Source of the DNA: Pseudarthrobacter sp. NS4
GTDB taxonomy: Bacteria; Actinomycetota; Actinomycetes; Actinomycetales; Micrococcaceae
Assembly (NCBI RefSeq): GCF_024758005.1
Contig: NZ_CP103288.1
Location: 1,612,001-1,676,000, forward strand
Reading direction: 5' to 3'
DNA length: 64,000 nucleotides
Made by a program: the position numbers and the translations under genes
Notes under the pieces: model-generated
What the model was told of the DNA's origin: nothing
Database searches by the model: none
Seen by the model: only the letters and a program-made list of their open reading frames with translations
Shown here: piece after piece, positions 19,104 to 27,410 of the stretch
Position numbering within the stretch: position 1 is the stretch's first letter
Layout: the number at the start of each line of letters is the position of its first letter

Positions 19104-19841
19104 CTAGAGGGAGCGCAGGACCGAGACCACTTTGCCCATGATGGTGGCATGGTCGCCAAGGATGGGTTCGTACTGCGTGTTCTGCGGGAGCAACCAAGTG
19201 TGGCCGTCCCGCTGGCGGAAGGTCTTGACAGTGGCTTCGTCATCCAGGAGCGCGGCTACGATGTCGCCGTTGGCGGCGTCCGCCTGGCGCCGGACCACCA
19301 CCCAGTCGCCGTCGCAGATGGCGGCGTCCACCATGGAATCGCCTGCCACCCTGAGCATAAAGAGCTCGCCCTGACCCACCAGTTGCCGGGGGAGCGGCAT
19401 GACATCCTCCACCAGCTGGTCCGCAAGGATGGGGCCGCCGGCAGCGATGCGGCCCACCAGGGGAACCATGGCCGTATCCAGGGCCGTAGGCAACTCGGTG
19501 ACTGTTGCCATAGTGCCGGGGGCCAGCGCAGCCGTCGGCTGGCTGGGTGAATTTGCCCCGCCGCCGTCCAGGGTGAGGGGCATCAGCACCTCCATGGCGC
19601 GCGGCCGCTTTGGGTCCCGGCGGAGATAGCCCAGTTTTTCCAGTTGTGAAAGCTGGTGCGTCACGCTCGAAAGGCTGGCGAGCCCCACGATATCGCCGAT
19701 CTCGCGCATGGACGGCGGGTACCCGTTGTCGTTGACCGACCGCTGGATGGTTTCGAGGATTTTCTTCTGCCGCGGGGTAAGACCCTTGGCGGCCTTCTTC
19801 GGCTGCGAGGCTGCCCTGCCCCCGGTGGCTGCTGCTGCCAT
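19104..19841 (-). CDS. lexA: SOS repressor LexA
   Basis: 245 aa from the ATG at 19841; a TTG at 19850 would add three residues. The winged HTH is at about residues 25-85 ([16 protein letters not shown]...[23 protein letters not shown]). The cleavage site is Ala-Gly in [13 protein letters not shown], with catalytic Ser in [10 protein letters not shown] and Lys in DDEATVKTF. LexA represses repair genes and cleaves itself on RecA filaments. A linker of about 45 Gly/Ala/Thr residues separates the domains, longer than in E. coli. Two SOS boxes lie upstream, so it is autoregulated. Confidence 0.97.
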   Translation of the reverse strand: MAAAATGGRAASQPKKAAKGLTPRQKKILETIQRSVNDNGYPPSMREIGDIVGLASLSSVTHQLSQLEKLGYLRRDPKRPRAMEVLMPLTLDGGGANSPSQPTAALAPGTMATVTELPTALDTAMVPLVGRIAAGGPILADQLVEDVMPLPRQLVGQGELFMLRVAGDSMVDAAICDGDWVVVRRQADAANGDIVAALLDDEATVKTFRQRDGHTWLLPQNTQYEPILGDHATIMGKVVSVLRSL

Positions 19842-19978
19842 GTTCGCCAATGCCTTTCGGTTGCACCGGGCTTAGGGATGCGCCGGACTGGGTGAGCTGC
19901 CCTCATTGTCAGACCCTGCTGATCAACTACAAGGGTGGTTGTTCTTTCCTTCAAAACTAGGCCAGCCACACTGCTTTT

Positions 19979-19994
19979 TCAAACATTTGTTCTA
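19979..19994 (-). promoter_or_regulatory. SOS box 1 in the lexA/LysM intergenic region
   Basis: TCAAACATTTGTTCTA has both half-sites of the TCGAACnnnnGTTCGA operator with one change in each. It lies 138 bp before lexA. Confidence 0.75.
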
Positions 19995-20045
19995 GCGAGT
20001 CTCGACATTGTTCGTTGATAGGTGCTAAAACTGAAGCAGCAGAGT

Positions 20046-20061
20046 TCGAATATATGTTCTA
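20046..20061 (+). promoter_or_regulatory. SOS box 2 in the lexA/LysM intergenic region
   Basis: TCGAATATATGTTCTA fits the LexA operator. It is 125 bp before the LysM start and 205 bp before lexA, so the 344-bp divergent region carries one box nearer each gene. A half-site TTCGAATACG follows at 20077-20086. Confidence 0.75.
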
Positions 20062-20185
20062 CTCAAGCTTCCGCCATTCGAATACGAAAACGGAATGCCG
20101 GCGTCGGGCCGGGGAGCGGGACATAGAAGCAGCAAAGTCGGGCATCACAGTCGGCAGCACAGTACGGTCCAGGAGGGCTCAGTCC

Positions 20186-20629
20186 ATGTCAGCTATATCC
20201 GCTTCACAGGCCAACGGCCAGCGCGTTCTTCCCCATCAGCCCACGTCCCATCAGCGCACGTCCCGCCAGCCCGCCGCCCCGTCCAGGCCGATGTCCATGA
20301 ACCGGCCGGCGCCCCGGCCGCCGTTGCGCCTTACCCGCAGGGGCAAGATCGTCCTGATCGGGATCCCGCTGGTGCTGCTTGCCGCCCTGCTGCTGTCCCT
20401 GGCGGGTTTCTTCAACTCGCCTGCGAAGGCTTCCGATTCGCCGGGGGAACTGCTGGTGACTCCCACCGTCACAGTGACCGTCCAGCCCGGGGAGTCGCTG
20501 TGGGCCATCGCCGGTACCGTCGACCCCGGGCGGGACGCCCGCGACGTGGTTGCCGACATCGTCCAGCTCAACAACCTTCCGGCCGGGGCAGTACTCCCCG
20601 GACAGCAGTTGTTCGTCCCCACCCGCTGA
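20186..20629 (+). CDS. LysM membrane protein divergent from lexA, likely SOS cell-division suppressor
   Basis: 147 aa from the ATG at 20186, which follows AGGAGG by 9 nt; the frame is open upstream but lacks such a site. A basic N-terminus (residues 1-52, rich in Gln, Pro, Arg, Ser) precedes one membrane helix (about 55-78, IVLIGIPLVLLAALLLSLAG) and an extracellular LysM domain (about 95-147, VQPGESLWAIAGTVDP to PGQQLFVPTR). LysM binds peptidoglycan. The same design and place next to lexA occur in YneA (Bacillus), DivS (Corynebacterium) and Rv2719c/ChiZ (Mycobacterium), which delay division after DNA damage. No hydrolase domain is visible here. Confidence 0.85.
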   Translation: MSAISASQANGQRVLPHQPTSHQRTSRQPAAPSRPMSMNRPAPRPPLRLTRRGKIVLIGIPLVLLAALLLSLAGFFNSPAKASDSPGELLVTPTVTVTVQPGESLWAIAGTVDPGRDARDVVADIVQLNNLPAGAVLPGQQLFVPTR

Positions 20630-20699
20630 CAGCCGCCAGCCGGATGCACGCTCAGCGCGAACATGGGCCGTCACATTTTCCGGTCTCCGGAACGGCCAC

Positions 20700-20705
20700 T
20701 AAACT
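20700..20705 (+). promoter_or_regulatory. -10 hexamer TAAACT of hisC, leaderless type
   Basis: TAAACT lies 6 nt before the GTG of hisC with no Shine-Dalgarno. It would be the main promoter of the his genes. Confidence 0.55.
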
Positions 20706-20711
20706 GTTCAG

Positions 20712-21830
20712 GTGAACGACCAGCTTGAGCGTCTGAACCGGCTTCCCCTCCGCAGCAACCTCCGCGGGCTGACCCCCTATGGGGCGCCCCAGCTGGATGT
20801 TCCCATCCTCCTCAACGTCAACGAAAACACCCATGGTGTTCCGGCGGATGTACGTGCTGCCATCAGCGCGGCGGTCTCAGAGGCCGCCGCCGGACTCAAC
20901 CGCTATCCGGACCGGGAATTCACCGAGCTTCGGAAGGCGTTGGCGGAGTACCTGGGGCACGGGCTGGATGAGACCAACGTGTGGGCCGCCAATGGTTCCA
21001 ACGAAGTGCTCCAGCAGATCCTGCAGGCCTTCGGCGGTCCAGGGCGTACGGCGCTGGGCTTCCCGCCGACGTACTCCATGTACCCACTGCTCGCGAGCGG
21101 CACCGACACCGAATACATCACGGGTGAACGTGCGGATGGCTACGGCCTCAGTGCGGAATCTGCTGCCCGCCAGGTCAAGGAACTGCAGCCCAACATTGTT
21201 TTCCTCTGCTCGCCGAACAACCCCACCGGCACCGGCCTCGGGCTGGATGTTGTGGAGGCTGTTTATGAGGCCGGCGAAGAAAGCCAAACCATCGTCATTG
21301 TTGATGAGGCCTACCACGAGTTCGCCCATGACGGCACGTCCAGCGCGCTGACCCTCCTGCCCGGCCGGGAGCGGCTTATCGTCTCGAGGACCATGAGCAA
21401 AGCCTTCGCCCTCGCCGGTGCCCGTCTCGGCTATATGGCCGCAGCGCCGGCAGTTGCCGACGCGCTGCGGCTGGTGCGCCTGCCCTACCACTTGTCCGCC
21501 ATCACGCAGGCCACGGCCCTCGCAGCCCTGCAGCACCGTGAGGCCCTAATGGCGGACGTTGAGGACATCAAGAAGCAGCGCGACCGCATCGTCTCCGAGC
21601 TGACCCGGATGGGCCTCAAGCCTGCTGCATCGGACTCCAACTATGTCTTCTTTGGAGGGCTGGAGAACCCGCATCAGGTCTGGCAGGAGTTGCTGGACGC
21701 CGGTGTGCTGATCCGGGATGTTGGAATCCCCGGCCACCTCCGCGTCACCGCCGGCACTGAGAGCGAAACCACAGCCTTCCTCACGTCGCTGGAAAGCATC
21801 CTGGCAAGCCAGGCCGCCCTTCCGGCCTAG
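20712..21830 (+). CDS. hisC: Histidinol-phosphate aminotransferase
   Basis: 372 aa, GTG start. PLP-dependent class I/II aminotransferase that converts imidazole-acetol phosphate to histidinol phosphate. Visible are LNVNENTHGVP near the start, the NPTGTGL and VDEAYHEFAHD motifs, and the PLP Lys in SRTMSKAFALAGARLGY near residue 236. It opens the cluster hisC-hisB-hisH-priA. hisD, often directly upstream in actinobacteria, is not here; a LysM gene and a likely promoter are. Confidence 0.95.
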   Translation: MNDQLERLNRLPLRSNLRGLTPYGAPQLDVPILLNVNENTHGVPADVRAAISAAVSEAAAGLNRYPDREFTELRKALAEYLGHGLDETNVWAANGSNEVLQQILQAFGGPGRTALGFPPTYSMYPLLASGTDTEYITGERADGYGLSAESAARQVKELQPNIVFLCSPNNPTGTGLGLDVVEAVYEAGEESQTIVIVDEAYHEFAHDGTSSALTLLPGRERLIVSRTMSKAFALAGARLGYMAAAPAVADALRLVRLPYHLSAITQATALAALQHREALMADVEDIKKQRDRIVSELTRMGLKPAASDSNYVFFGGLENPHQVWQELLDAGVLIRDVGIPGHLRVTAGTESETTAFLTSLESILASQAALPA

Positions 21831-21896
21831 ACTTGAAGTACCGGGTGCTGGACGCCCCCTTGAATCAAACCTTCTCCCTATAAAGGACACCTGACC

Positions 21897-22523
21897 ATGA
21901 GTTCCACCGGATCGAACGCGGCCGCGGCCAGGACTGCGCGCATGGAGCGTGCCACCAGTGAGTCGTCCGTGCTCGTGGAGATCAACCTCGACGGTACCGG
22001 CATCTCGGACATCGACACCTCCGTGCCGTTCTACGACCACATGTTGACGGCGCTCTGCAAGCACTCGCTCATCGACATGACAGTGAAGGCCACCGGCGAC
22101 ATCCACATCGATGTCCACCACACCGTAGAGGACGTCGCCATCACCTTCGGGGAGGTGCTGCGTAGCGCGCTCGGGAACAAGGCCGGGATCCGGCGGTTCG
22201 GAGAAGCCACGGTTCCCCTGGACGAGGCGCTGGCCCACGCCGTCGTTGACGTGTCAGGACGGCCCTACCTGGTCCACGGCGGCGAACCGGCCGGCCAGGA
22301 ATACCACCTCATTGGCGGCCACTTCACCGGCTCCCTGACCCGGCATGTCTTCGAAGCCATAACCCTGCATGCAGGGATATGCCTGCACATGAACGTCATC
22401 GCGGGCCGCGACCCGCACCACATTGTGGAAGCCCAGTTCAAGGCTTTCGCCCGTGCCCTTCGCGCTGCCGTGGAGCCCGACCCCCGGGTTGAAGGCATCC
22501 CTTCCACCAAGGGCGCGCTGTGA
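21897..22523 (+). CDS. hisB: Imidazoleglycerol-phosphate dehydratase
   Basis: 208 aa, monofunctional as in all actinobacteria (no phosphatase domain). It dehydrates imidazole glycerol phosphate to imidazole acetol phosphate. The metal-binding repeats are [14 protein letters not shown] and [11 protein letters not shown] in the first half and HLIGGHFTG and [18 protein letters not shown] in the second. The ATG has AAAGGA upstream. It overlaps hisH by 4 bp. Confidence 0.97.
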   Translation: MSSTGSNAAAARTARMERATSESSVLVEINLDGTGISDIDTSVPFYDHMLTALCKHSLIDMTVKATGDIHIDVHHTVEDVAITFGEVLRSALGNKAGIRRFGEATVPLDEALAHAVVDVSGRPYLVHGGEPAGQEYHLIGGHFTGSLTRHVFEAITLHAGICLHMNVIAGRDPHHIVEAQFKAFARALRAAVEPDPRVEGIPSTKGAL

Positions 22524-23329
22524 GCGGCCAGGTCCTGAAGGACGGTGCCATCATCGATCCGTCCGCTTCCCGGAAGCTGTCCTCACCCGAGGGAAAGCCA
22601 ACGGTCACCGTACTGGACTACGGCTCGGGAAACGTCAGGTCGGCCGTCCGCGCCCTGGAGAGGGCCGGTGCAGAGGTCATCCTGAGCGCGAAGCCTGAGG
22701 ATGTCCTCAACGCTGACGGCCTGGTGGTTCCGGGCGTCGGTGCCTTCGAAACGGTCATGCGCGAACTCAAGGCCGTGGACGGCATCCGCCTTATCGGCAG
22801 GCGGGTTGCCGGCGGCCGCCCGGTACTTGGCATCTGCGTTGGCCTTCAGGTGCTTTTCGAGGCCGGCGTCGAGCACGGCACGGAGGCCGAAGGCATCGGG
22901 GAATGGCCGGGGAAAGTCGAGCTGTTGCCCGCGGACGTGGTGCCGCACATGGGTTGGAACACGGTGAAGGCGCCGGAGGGCTCCAGGCTCTTTGCCGGTG
23001 TCGAAAACGAGCGGTTCTACTTCGTGCACTCCTACGGCGTGCAGGAATGGAATTTCGACGTCATCCAGCCCCGGATGGCAGCTCCCCTTGTCACCTGGTC
23101 CGAGCACGGCGCCCCCTTCATCGCGGCCGTCGAGAACGGGCCGCTCTGCGCCACGCAGTTCCACCCGGAAAAATCCGGCGACGCCGGTTCCCGGTTATTG
23201 CGGAACTGGGTGGAAGCCCTGCGCCGCCCCTCCTCCGGAGACCAGGTTTCCGAAGGCGAAGCTACTGGCCGGGTCTCTGGCGGCCGGCTCCCTGGTGACA
23301 CTGCGGAACCGGCAGGCGGCAACGCCTAG
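22520..23329 (+). CDS. hisH: Imidazole glycerol phosphate synthase, glutaminase subunit HisH
   Basis: 269 aa against about 205 in the family. The core begins with [19 protein letters not shown] at about residue 30 and holds the nucleophile Cys in [10 protein letters not shown], the oxyanion region PHMGWN and the His-Glu pair in [15 protein letters not shown]. It supplies ammonia to HisF, which is not in the window. The extra length is about 28 residues at the N-terminus (GTG start forced by the 4-bp hisB overlap, though a later start is possible) and about 35 Gly/Glu/Pro-rich residues at the C-terminus. Confidence 0.93.
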   Translation: MSGQVLKDGAIIDPSASRKLSSPEGKPTVTVLDYGSGNVRSAVRALERAGAEVILSAKPEDVLNADGLVVPGVGAFETVMRELKAVDGIRLIGRRVAGGRPVLGICVGLQVLFEAGVEHGTEAEGIGEWPGKVELLPADVVPHMGWNTVKAPEGSRLFAGVENERFYFVHSYGVQEWNFDVIQPRMAAPLVTWSEHGAPFIAAVENGPLCATQFHPEKSGDAGSRLLRNWVEALRRPSSGDQVSEGEATGRVSGGRLPGDTAEPAGGNA

Positions 23330-23488
23330 ATGTGGACCGTTGTCCTAATGGGCATCGCCGGCCTGCTGGTGGGCGGGGCCTTGTCCTTCCGGCAGCAGCA
23401 CAAGCCTCTGTGGACCCAAATATCGTTTTACGTCCTGGCCGGCATGGCACTGCTTGCCGCCTACCTGCTGACGCTGCCGGCCAACTGA
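23330..23488 (+). CDS. Small two-helix membrane protein inside the his cluster
   Basis: 52 aa. The ATG starts at the base after the hisH stop, so translation is probably coupled. The sequence is MWTVVLMGIAGLLVGGALSF, a short polar turn RQQHKPLWTQ, then a second helix ISFYVLAGMALLAAYLLTLP and the end AN. It predicts two membrane helices joined by a basic loop. It lies between hisH and priA, and similar unnamed small proteins are, as I recall, found there in other Micrococcaceae. The function is unknown. Confidence 0.75.
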   Translation: MWTVVLMGIAGLLVGGALSFRQQHKPLWTQISFYVLAGMALLAAYLLTLPAN

Positions 23489-23530
23489 CCGGAAGCCGGA
23501 AACTTCCCGCACCCAACTTTGAGGATGAAG

Positions 23531-24277
23531 ATGACTACCGCATACGATCTGCCGGTTCTTGAACTGCTGCCCGCCGTCGACGTCGTGAACGGGCAGGCTG
23601 TACGGCTGGTCCAGGGTGAAGCGGGCAGTGAGACGAGCTACGGCACCCCGCTGGAGGCAGCCCTGAACTGGCAGGAGCAGGGCGCCGAATGGGTGCACCT
23701 GGTGGACCTGGATGCGGCCTTCGGGCGGGGCTCCAACGCCGAACTGCTCCGCGAAGTGGTGGGCCGGCTGGACATCAAGGTGGAACTCTCCGGAGGCCTC
23801 CGGGACGATGAAACCCTCGAAGCTGCCCTGGACCTCGGCATCGCCCGGGTAAACCTGGGAACCGCGGCACTGGAAAATCCTGACTGGACGCGCCGGGCCA
23901 TAGACCGCTTCGGTGACAGGATCGCCGTCGGCCTGGACGTACGCGGAACCACCCTCGCGGGCCGCGGCTGGACCAAGGAAGGTGGAGACCTCTGGGAGGT
24001 CCTGGGACGCCTCGAAGAGGCCGGCTGCTCCCGGTACGTCGTCACGGACGTCACCAAGGACGGCACCCTCCAGGGCCCCAATGTCGAACTTCTGCGCCAG
24101 ATGGTGGAGAAGACGGGCAAGCCAGTGGTGGCCTCCGGCGGAATTTCCAGCCTGGACGACCTGAAGGTCCTGCGTTCGCTGGTTCCCCTCGGCGTTGAGG
24201 GCGCAATCGTTGGCAAGGCCCTGTACGCCGGAGCGTTCACGCTGCCGGAAGCCCTCGACGTCGCCGGCCGCCGCTAG
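23531..24277 (+). CDS. priA: Phosphoribosyl isomerase A, dual HisA/TrpF
   Basis: 248 aa from the ATG at 23531 ([18 protein letters not shown]), with GAGGA 5 nt upstream; start codons at 23519 and 23525 are also in frame. A (beta/alpha)8 barrel that isomerises ProFAR in histidine synthesis. In actinobacteria this PriA form also does the phosphoribosylanthranilate isomerase step of tryptophan synthesis, which is why trpF is missing there. The catalytic Asp is in [15 protein letters not shown], and the second acid is in [13 protein letters not shown]; phosphate loops LSGGLRDD and SGGISSLDD are present. Confidence 0.95.
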   Translation: MTTAYDLPVLELLPAVDVVNGQAVRLVQGEAGSETSYGTPLEAALNWQEQGAEWVHLVDLDAAFGRGSNAELLREVVGRLDIKVELSGGLRDDETLEAALDLGIARVNLGTAALENPDWTRRAIDRFGDRIAVGLDVRGTTLAGRGWTKEGGDLWEVLGRLEEAGCSRYVVTDVTKDGTLQGPNVELLRQMVEKTGKPVVASGGISSLDDLKVLRSLVPLGVEGAIVGKALYAGAFTLPEALDVAGRR

Positions 24278-24307
24278 GCCGGCAGCACCCAGAGGAACAG
24301 CTGCGGA

Positions 24308-25189
24308 ATGGCCAGTAAAGAACCAGGCGCCCCCTCGCCACGCCACCTTCCGGGCCACATTGCGGCCGCGCTGGCAGGGGCGGGCGGGGCAACAGACTCG
24401 GCCGGCCAGCCCTGGGCAGGCCGCAGCCTCGCCGGTGACGACGCCAAGGTCCACAACTTCGAGGATGACGACGGAACGGCCGACGCCCGCTACATCGCCG
24501 CGGTAGCGGCACTCCGGGAGGGAACGGCCGGGGAGGCGGCGGTGATTGGATCGCTGGCCACCGCCCGCGTCTTCATTCCCATCGTGGCCCAGCTTGCCGA
24601 GGAAGGGGAATCAGCCCACGGGCTGCACTCGGACAAGCAGGCGGACATGGCTTTGGTCACCCTCAAGGCCGCCGACGGCAGGACCGCACTGCCCGTGTTC
24701 ACCTCGGCAGAGGCGCTGTCCCGCTGGCATCCGGAGGCCCGGCCGGTAGCCGTGTATGCGGCCCGCGCGGCCCTGTCCGCGGTGGCCGAGGGCGCCGAGC
24801 TCCTGGTCCTTGACCCGGGAGCCGACGTCACCTTCGTGGTCCGCCGGCCTGGTGTGTGGGCCCTTGCGCAGCAACAGGACTGGATCCCTTCGTACTTGGA
24901 CGGGGAGCTGGCAGCTGAAATGGGACGGGCAGCGGCGGATTTTCCCGCTGTCCGCCGGATCGAGCTGCTGCCGGGCAGGGGAGTGGCAACCCGCACCGCC
25001 GACGGGGCTGCCCTTTCCGGTGGCGGACCCGGACCCGAGCTGCAGGTGGTGCTCTACATTGAGGACGGGCTGGATGCGGACGGCGTTCAGCACCTGGTGG
25101 CGGGACTCCAGGCCGAGTGGTCACGGAATGTATTGTTTGGGGAGCGGGTCGACTCAATCGAGATCAAGTTGCGGCGCGCAGCACAGTAG
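24308..25189 (+). CDS. SseB-family protein
   Basis: 293 aa. Residues 1-50 are a Pro/Gly/Ala-rich segment; the SseB N-terminal domain runs from about residue 55 to 180 (ARYIAAVAALREG, VFIPIV, MALVTLKAADGRTALPVFTSAEALSRWHP, GAELLVLDPGADVTFVVRR). The C-terminal half is less conserved. SseB began as a Salmonella serine-sensitivity factor, and the biochemical role in actinobacteria is not established. It stands 30 bp after priA and 56 bp before an MFS gene. Confidence 0.85.
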   Translation: MASKEPGAPSPRHLPGHIAAALAGAGGATDSAGQPWAGRSLAGDDAKVHNFEDDDGTADARYIAAVAALREGTAGEAAVIGSLATARVFIPIVAQLAEEGESAHGLHSDKQADMALVTLKAADGRTALPVFTSAEALSRWHPEARPVAVYAARAALSAVAEGAELLVLDPGADVTFVVRRPGVWALAQQQDWIPSYLDGELAAEMGRAAADFPAVRRIELLPGRGVATRTADGAALSGGGPGPELQVVLYIEDGLDADGVQHLVAGLQAEWSRNVLFGERVDSIEIKLRRAAQ

Positions 25190-25245
25190 CCGGCAGCCAG
25201 GCGGGGTGATCCCCGGTCCGCTGCGGCAGACGTAAGGACCACCTC

Positions 25246-26535
25246 GTGAATTTCGCTCTCTACCGGGAGTTGCTTGCCGTCCAGCCCATCCGGCGCCTGC
25301 TGCTTGTGGGCATGGTTGCCCGTATCCCGCACTCAGCCGCCGGAGTGCTGCTGACCCTCCACATTGTCCTGACCCTTGGGCAGGGATATGCCGCAGCCGG
25401 GGCCGCGGCCGCCGTTATGACCATTGGTATTGCGCTTGGCGCCCCCTGGCGCGGCAGGCGCGTGGATACCGCCGGGCTGCGCAGGGCCCTGATTCCTTCG
25501 GTCATCTCCGAGACGGTGATCTGGTCGATCGTTCCGCACGTGTCCTACCAGTGGCTCCTTCCGCTGGTGTTCGTGGGCGGCCTGCTCACCCTGCCCATCT
25601 TCAGCGTGGTGCGGCAGTCGCTGGGGGTGCTGGCGGACGGCGACCAGCGGCGTACCGCCTTCGCCCTCGATGCCATCACCACCGAAATAGTGTTCATGAT
25701 CGGTCCTGCCGCGGGCGCCGTGGTCGCCACGAGCGGCTTCACCACGCAGGGCCTGACCGTGGTGGGCGTCTCGACGTCGCTGGCCGGGCTCTTCCTGATC
25801 TGGTTCAATCCGCCCACCCGGAGCCCTGGGCAGAGCCGGGAGAGTGCCGCCGACCAGCGCCATGCCGCCGAAGCCGCCGTGGTGTCGTCCGCCCCGGCCC
25901 ACCTTCAGGAGGCAGCAGCCGAACTGGTGCCGGCAGGGGCCACAGCCCCGGCCGGGATCCGCAGTAAGGTAGCCCGGAACTTCGCCTGGTTCACCGCCAC
26001 GGTGGGTGCGCTCTTTGCCGTGGCCGCGGGCGCCGGAATGGTCCTTAGCGGCACGGACGTCGGTATCGTCGCAGCCCTCGAAACCGGCGGACGGCAGAGC
26101 GAAATCGGCATTGTCTTCCTTTTCTGGTGCGCCGCGTCTGTGGTGGGTGGCCTGATTTACGGCGCAATGCACCGGCCCGTCCCGCCGATTGTCCTGCTCC
26201 TCGGCATGGCCGCCCTGACCATCCCGATGGGGTTCGCCACCGACACCTGGACACTTGCCCTGCTCTCGCTCCTGCCCGGACTTTTGTGCGCTCCGGTGCT
26301 GTCCTCAGCATCCGAAAAGGTGGCGGACCTGGTATCGGAAGAACGCCGCGGCGAAGCCATGGGCTGGTATGGCTCGGCGCTCACAGCGGGCGTTGCGCTG
26401 GGCGCACCGCTTGCGGGAGTCTTCATTGACGGTACGGGTCCGTCCGGCGGGTTCGTCTCAGTAGGTGTTGCCGGCGTTGCCCTGTGCCTTGTCGGTCCGG
26501 TTCTCCAGCGCCGCCGCGGCAGGGTGGCGGCCTAA
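25246..26535 (+). CDS. MFS transporter
   Basis: 429 aa, GTG start, twelve predicted membrane segments in two halves. The halves are joined by a hydrophilic Ala/Glu/Arg-rich loop at about residues 190-235 (SPGQSRESAADQRHAAEAA). The loop between helices 2 and 3 carries GAPWRGRRVD, a degenerate form of the MFS GxxxDRxGRR signature. Many such proteins export drugs or metabolites; nothing fixes the substrate. A strong hairpin follows. Confidence 0.88.
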   Translation: MNFALYRELLAVQPIRRLLLVGMVARIPHSAAGVLLTLHIVLTLGQGYAAAGAAAAVMTIGIALGAPWRGRRVDTAGLRRALIPSVISETVIWSIVPHVSYQWLLPLVFVGGLLTLPIFSVVRQSLGVLADGDQRRTAFALDAITTEIVFMIGPAAGAVVATSGFTTQGLTVVGVSTSLAGLFLIWFNPPTRSPGQSRESAADQRHAAEAAVVSSAPAHLQEAAAELVPAGATAPAGIRSKVARNFAWFTATVGALFAVAAGAGMVLSGTDVGIVAALETGGRQSEIGIVFLFWCAASVVGGLIYGAMHRPVPPIVLLLGMAALTIPMGFATDTWTLALLSLLPGLLCAPVLSSASEKVADLVSEERRGEAMGWYGSALTAGVALGAPLAGVFIDGTGPSGGFVSVGVAGVALCLVGPVLQRRRGRVAA

Positions 26536-26570
26536 GCACCGCTTCCGGCACGAACAGGCCTGGGAACGAC

Positions 26571-26606
26571 GACGGCGGGCCGACCTGTGAAGGTCGGCCC
26601 GCCGTC
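26571..26606. terminator. Perfect 16-bp hairpin between the MFS and DUF1844 genes
   Basis: GACGGCGGGCCGACCT pairs fully with its complement around GTGA. It sits between convergent genes and can act on both strands; no T-run follows. Confidence 0.8.
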
Positions 26607-26676
26607 GCGTTCTGGTCCCGGGCTTTGCCTTGGAATCAGTCGCCCGGCGTCAGGTGCCGGCAGGAGAAAGCTGATA

Positions 26677-27063
26677 TCAGTTGACGGCTCCGGTGTACTT
26701 CTCGCCCGGACCCTTGCCCGGGGCATCCGGGATGAGGGACCCTTCGCGGAACGCAAGCTGAAGCGAACGCAGGCCGTCACGCAAGGGCCCTGCATGCTGG
26801 GAACCAATCTCGGGGGCGGCGGCAGTCACCAGGCCTGCCAGGGCAGTGATCAGTTTCCGGGCCTCATCCAGGTCCTTCAGTTCCTCAGCGTTGTCTTCAG
26901 CGGCAAGACCAAGCTTCACGGCGGCGGCGCTCATGAGGTGGACAGCGGCGGTGGTGATGACCTCGATGGCCGGTACCTCGGAAATGTCCCGGATCTCCCG
27001 GGAGACGTCGGCGCCGGCATCGGCGGGCTCGAAAACGTACGAATTACTGTCTGGGGTGCTCAT
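26677..27063 (-). CDS. DUF1844 domain protein
   Basis: 128 aa from the ATG at 27063 (MSTPDSNSYVFEPAD); a GTG eight codons earlier is possible. The helical core IRDISEVPAIEVITTAAVHLMSAAAVKLGLA and LKDLDEARKLITALAGLV is typical of DUF1844, a small family found beside infC in actinobacteria and other bacteria. The function is unknown. It is divergent from the infC operon, a conserved neighbourhood. Confidence 0.88.
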   Translation of the reverse strand: MSTPDSNSYVFEPADAGADVSREIRDISEVPAIEVITTAAVHLMSAAAVKLGLAAEDNAEELKDLDEARKLITALAGLVTAAAPEIGSQHAGPLRDGLRSLQLAFREGSLIPDAPGKGPGEKYTGAVN

Positions 27064-27410
27064 ACTGGTAAGCTTGACACAGACCAACTGGATGTCGTTA
27101 TTTCAGAGAACCAGGTTCCCACCGGCGCTTCGCTGCGTTGACGGGAATTTTTTCTGTAGAATTGCATTCAGTTTGCAAGCGGAGTTCTCTCCCACCCGCG
27201 TCAGCCGCTGTTCCGGCGTTCTCCTTGAACGTTTCCGGGGCGCAAGGTTGCCGGGTACCTGGTTGGGCATGGAACCGGCATCCGCCGGAACCCTGCATGC
27301 TGTCCTTTCTTGGGACGGGCATTACCGACCTTTCAGAGGCCTTCGATTGCTCCGGCAGTTGGGGGCCTTCTCTATTTGCCGGATTCCACAACAAAAACAG
27401 GAGCTTTAAC
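27064..27410 (+). promoter_or_regulatory. 347-bp leader region of infC-rpmI-rplT
   Basis: No gene is supported here. TTGACG at 27138-27143 and TAGAAT at 27157-27162 are promoter-like but only 13 bp apart. A start near 27169 would give a 5' leader of about 240 nt. In Bacillus and in enterobacteria this operon is autoregulated through its leader by L20; whether this leader folds for such control needs structure prediction and comparison. Confidence 0.4.

Noticed and set aside
20002..20015. CGACATTGTTCG as a third SOS box near lexA
   Set aside because: The half-sites are too close together for the 16-bp LexA operator.
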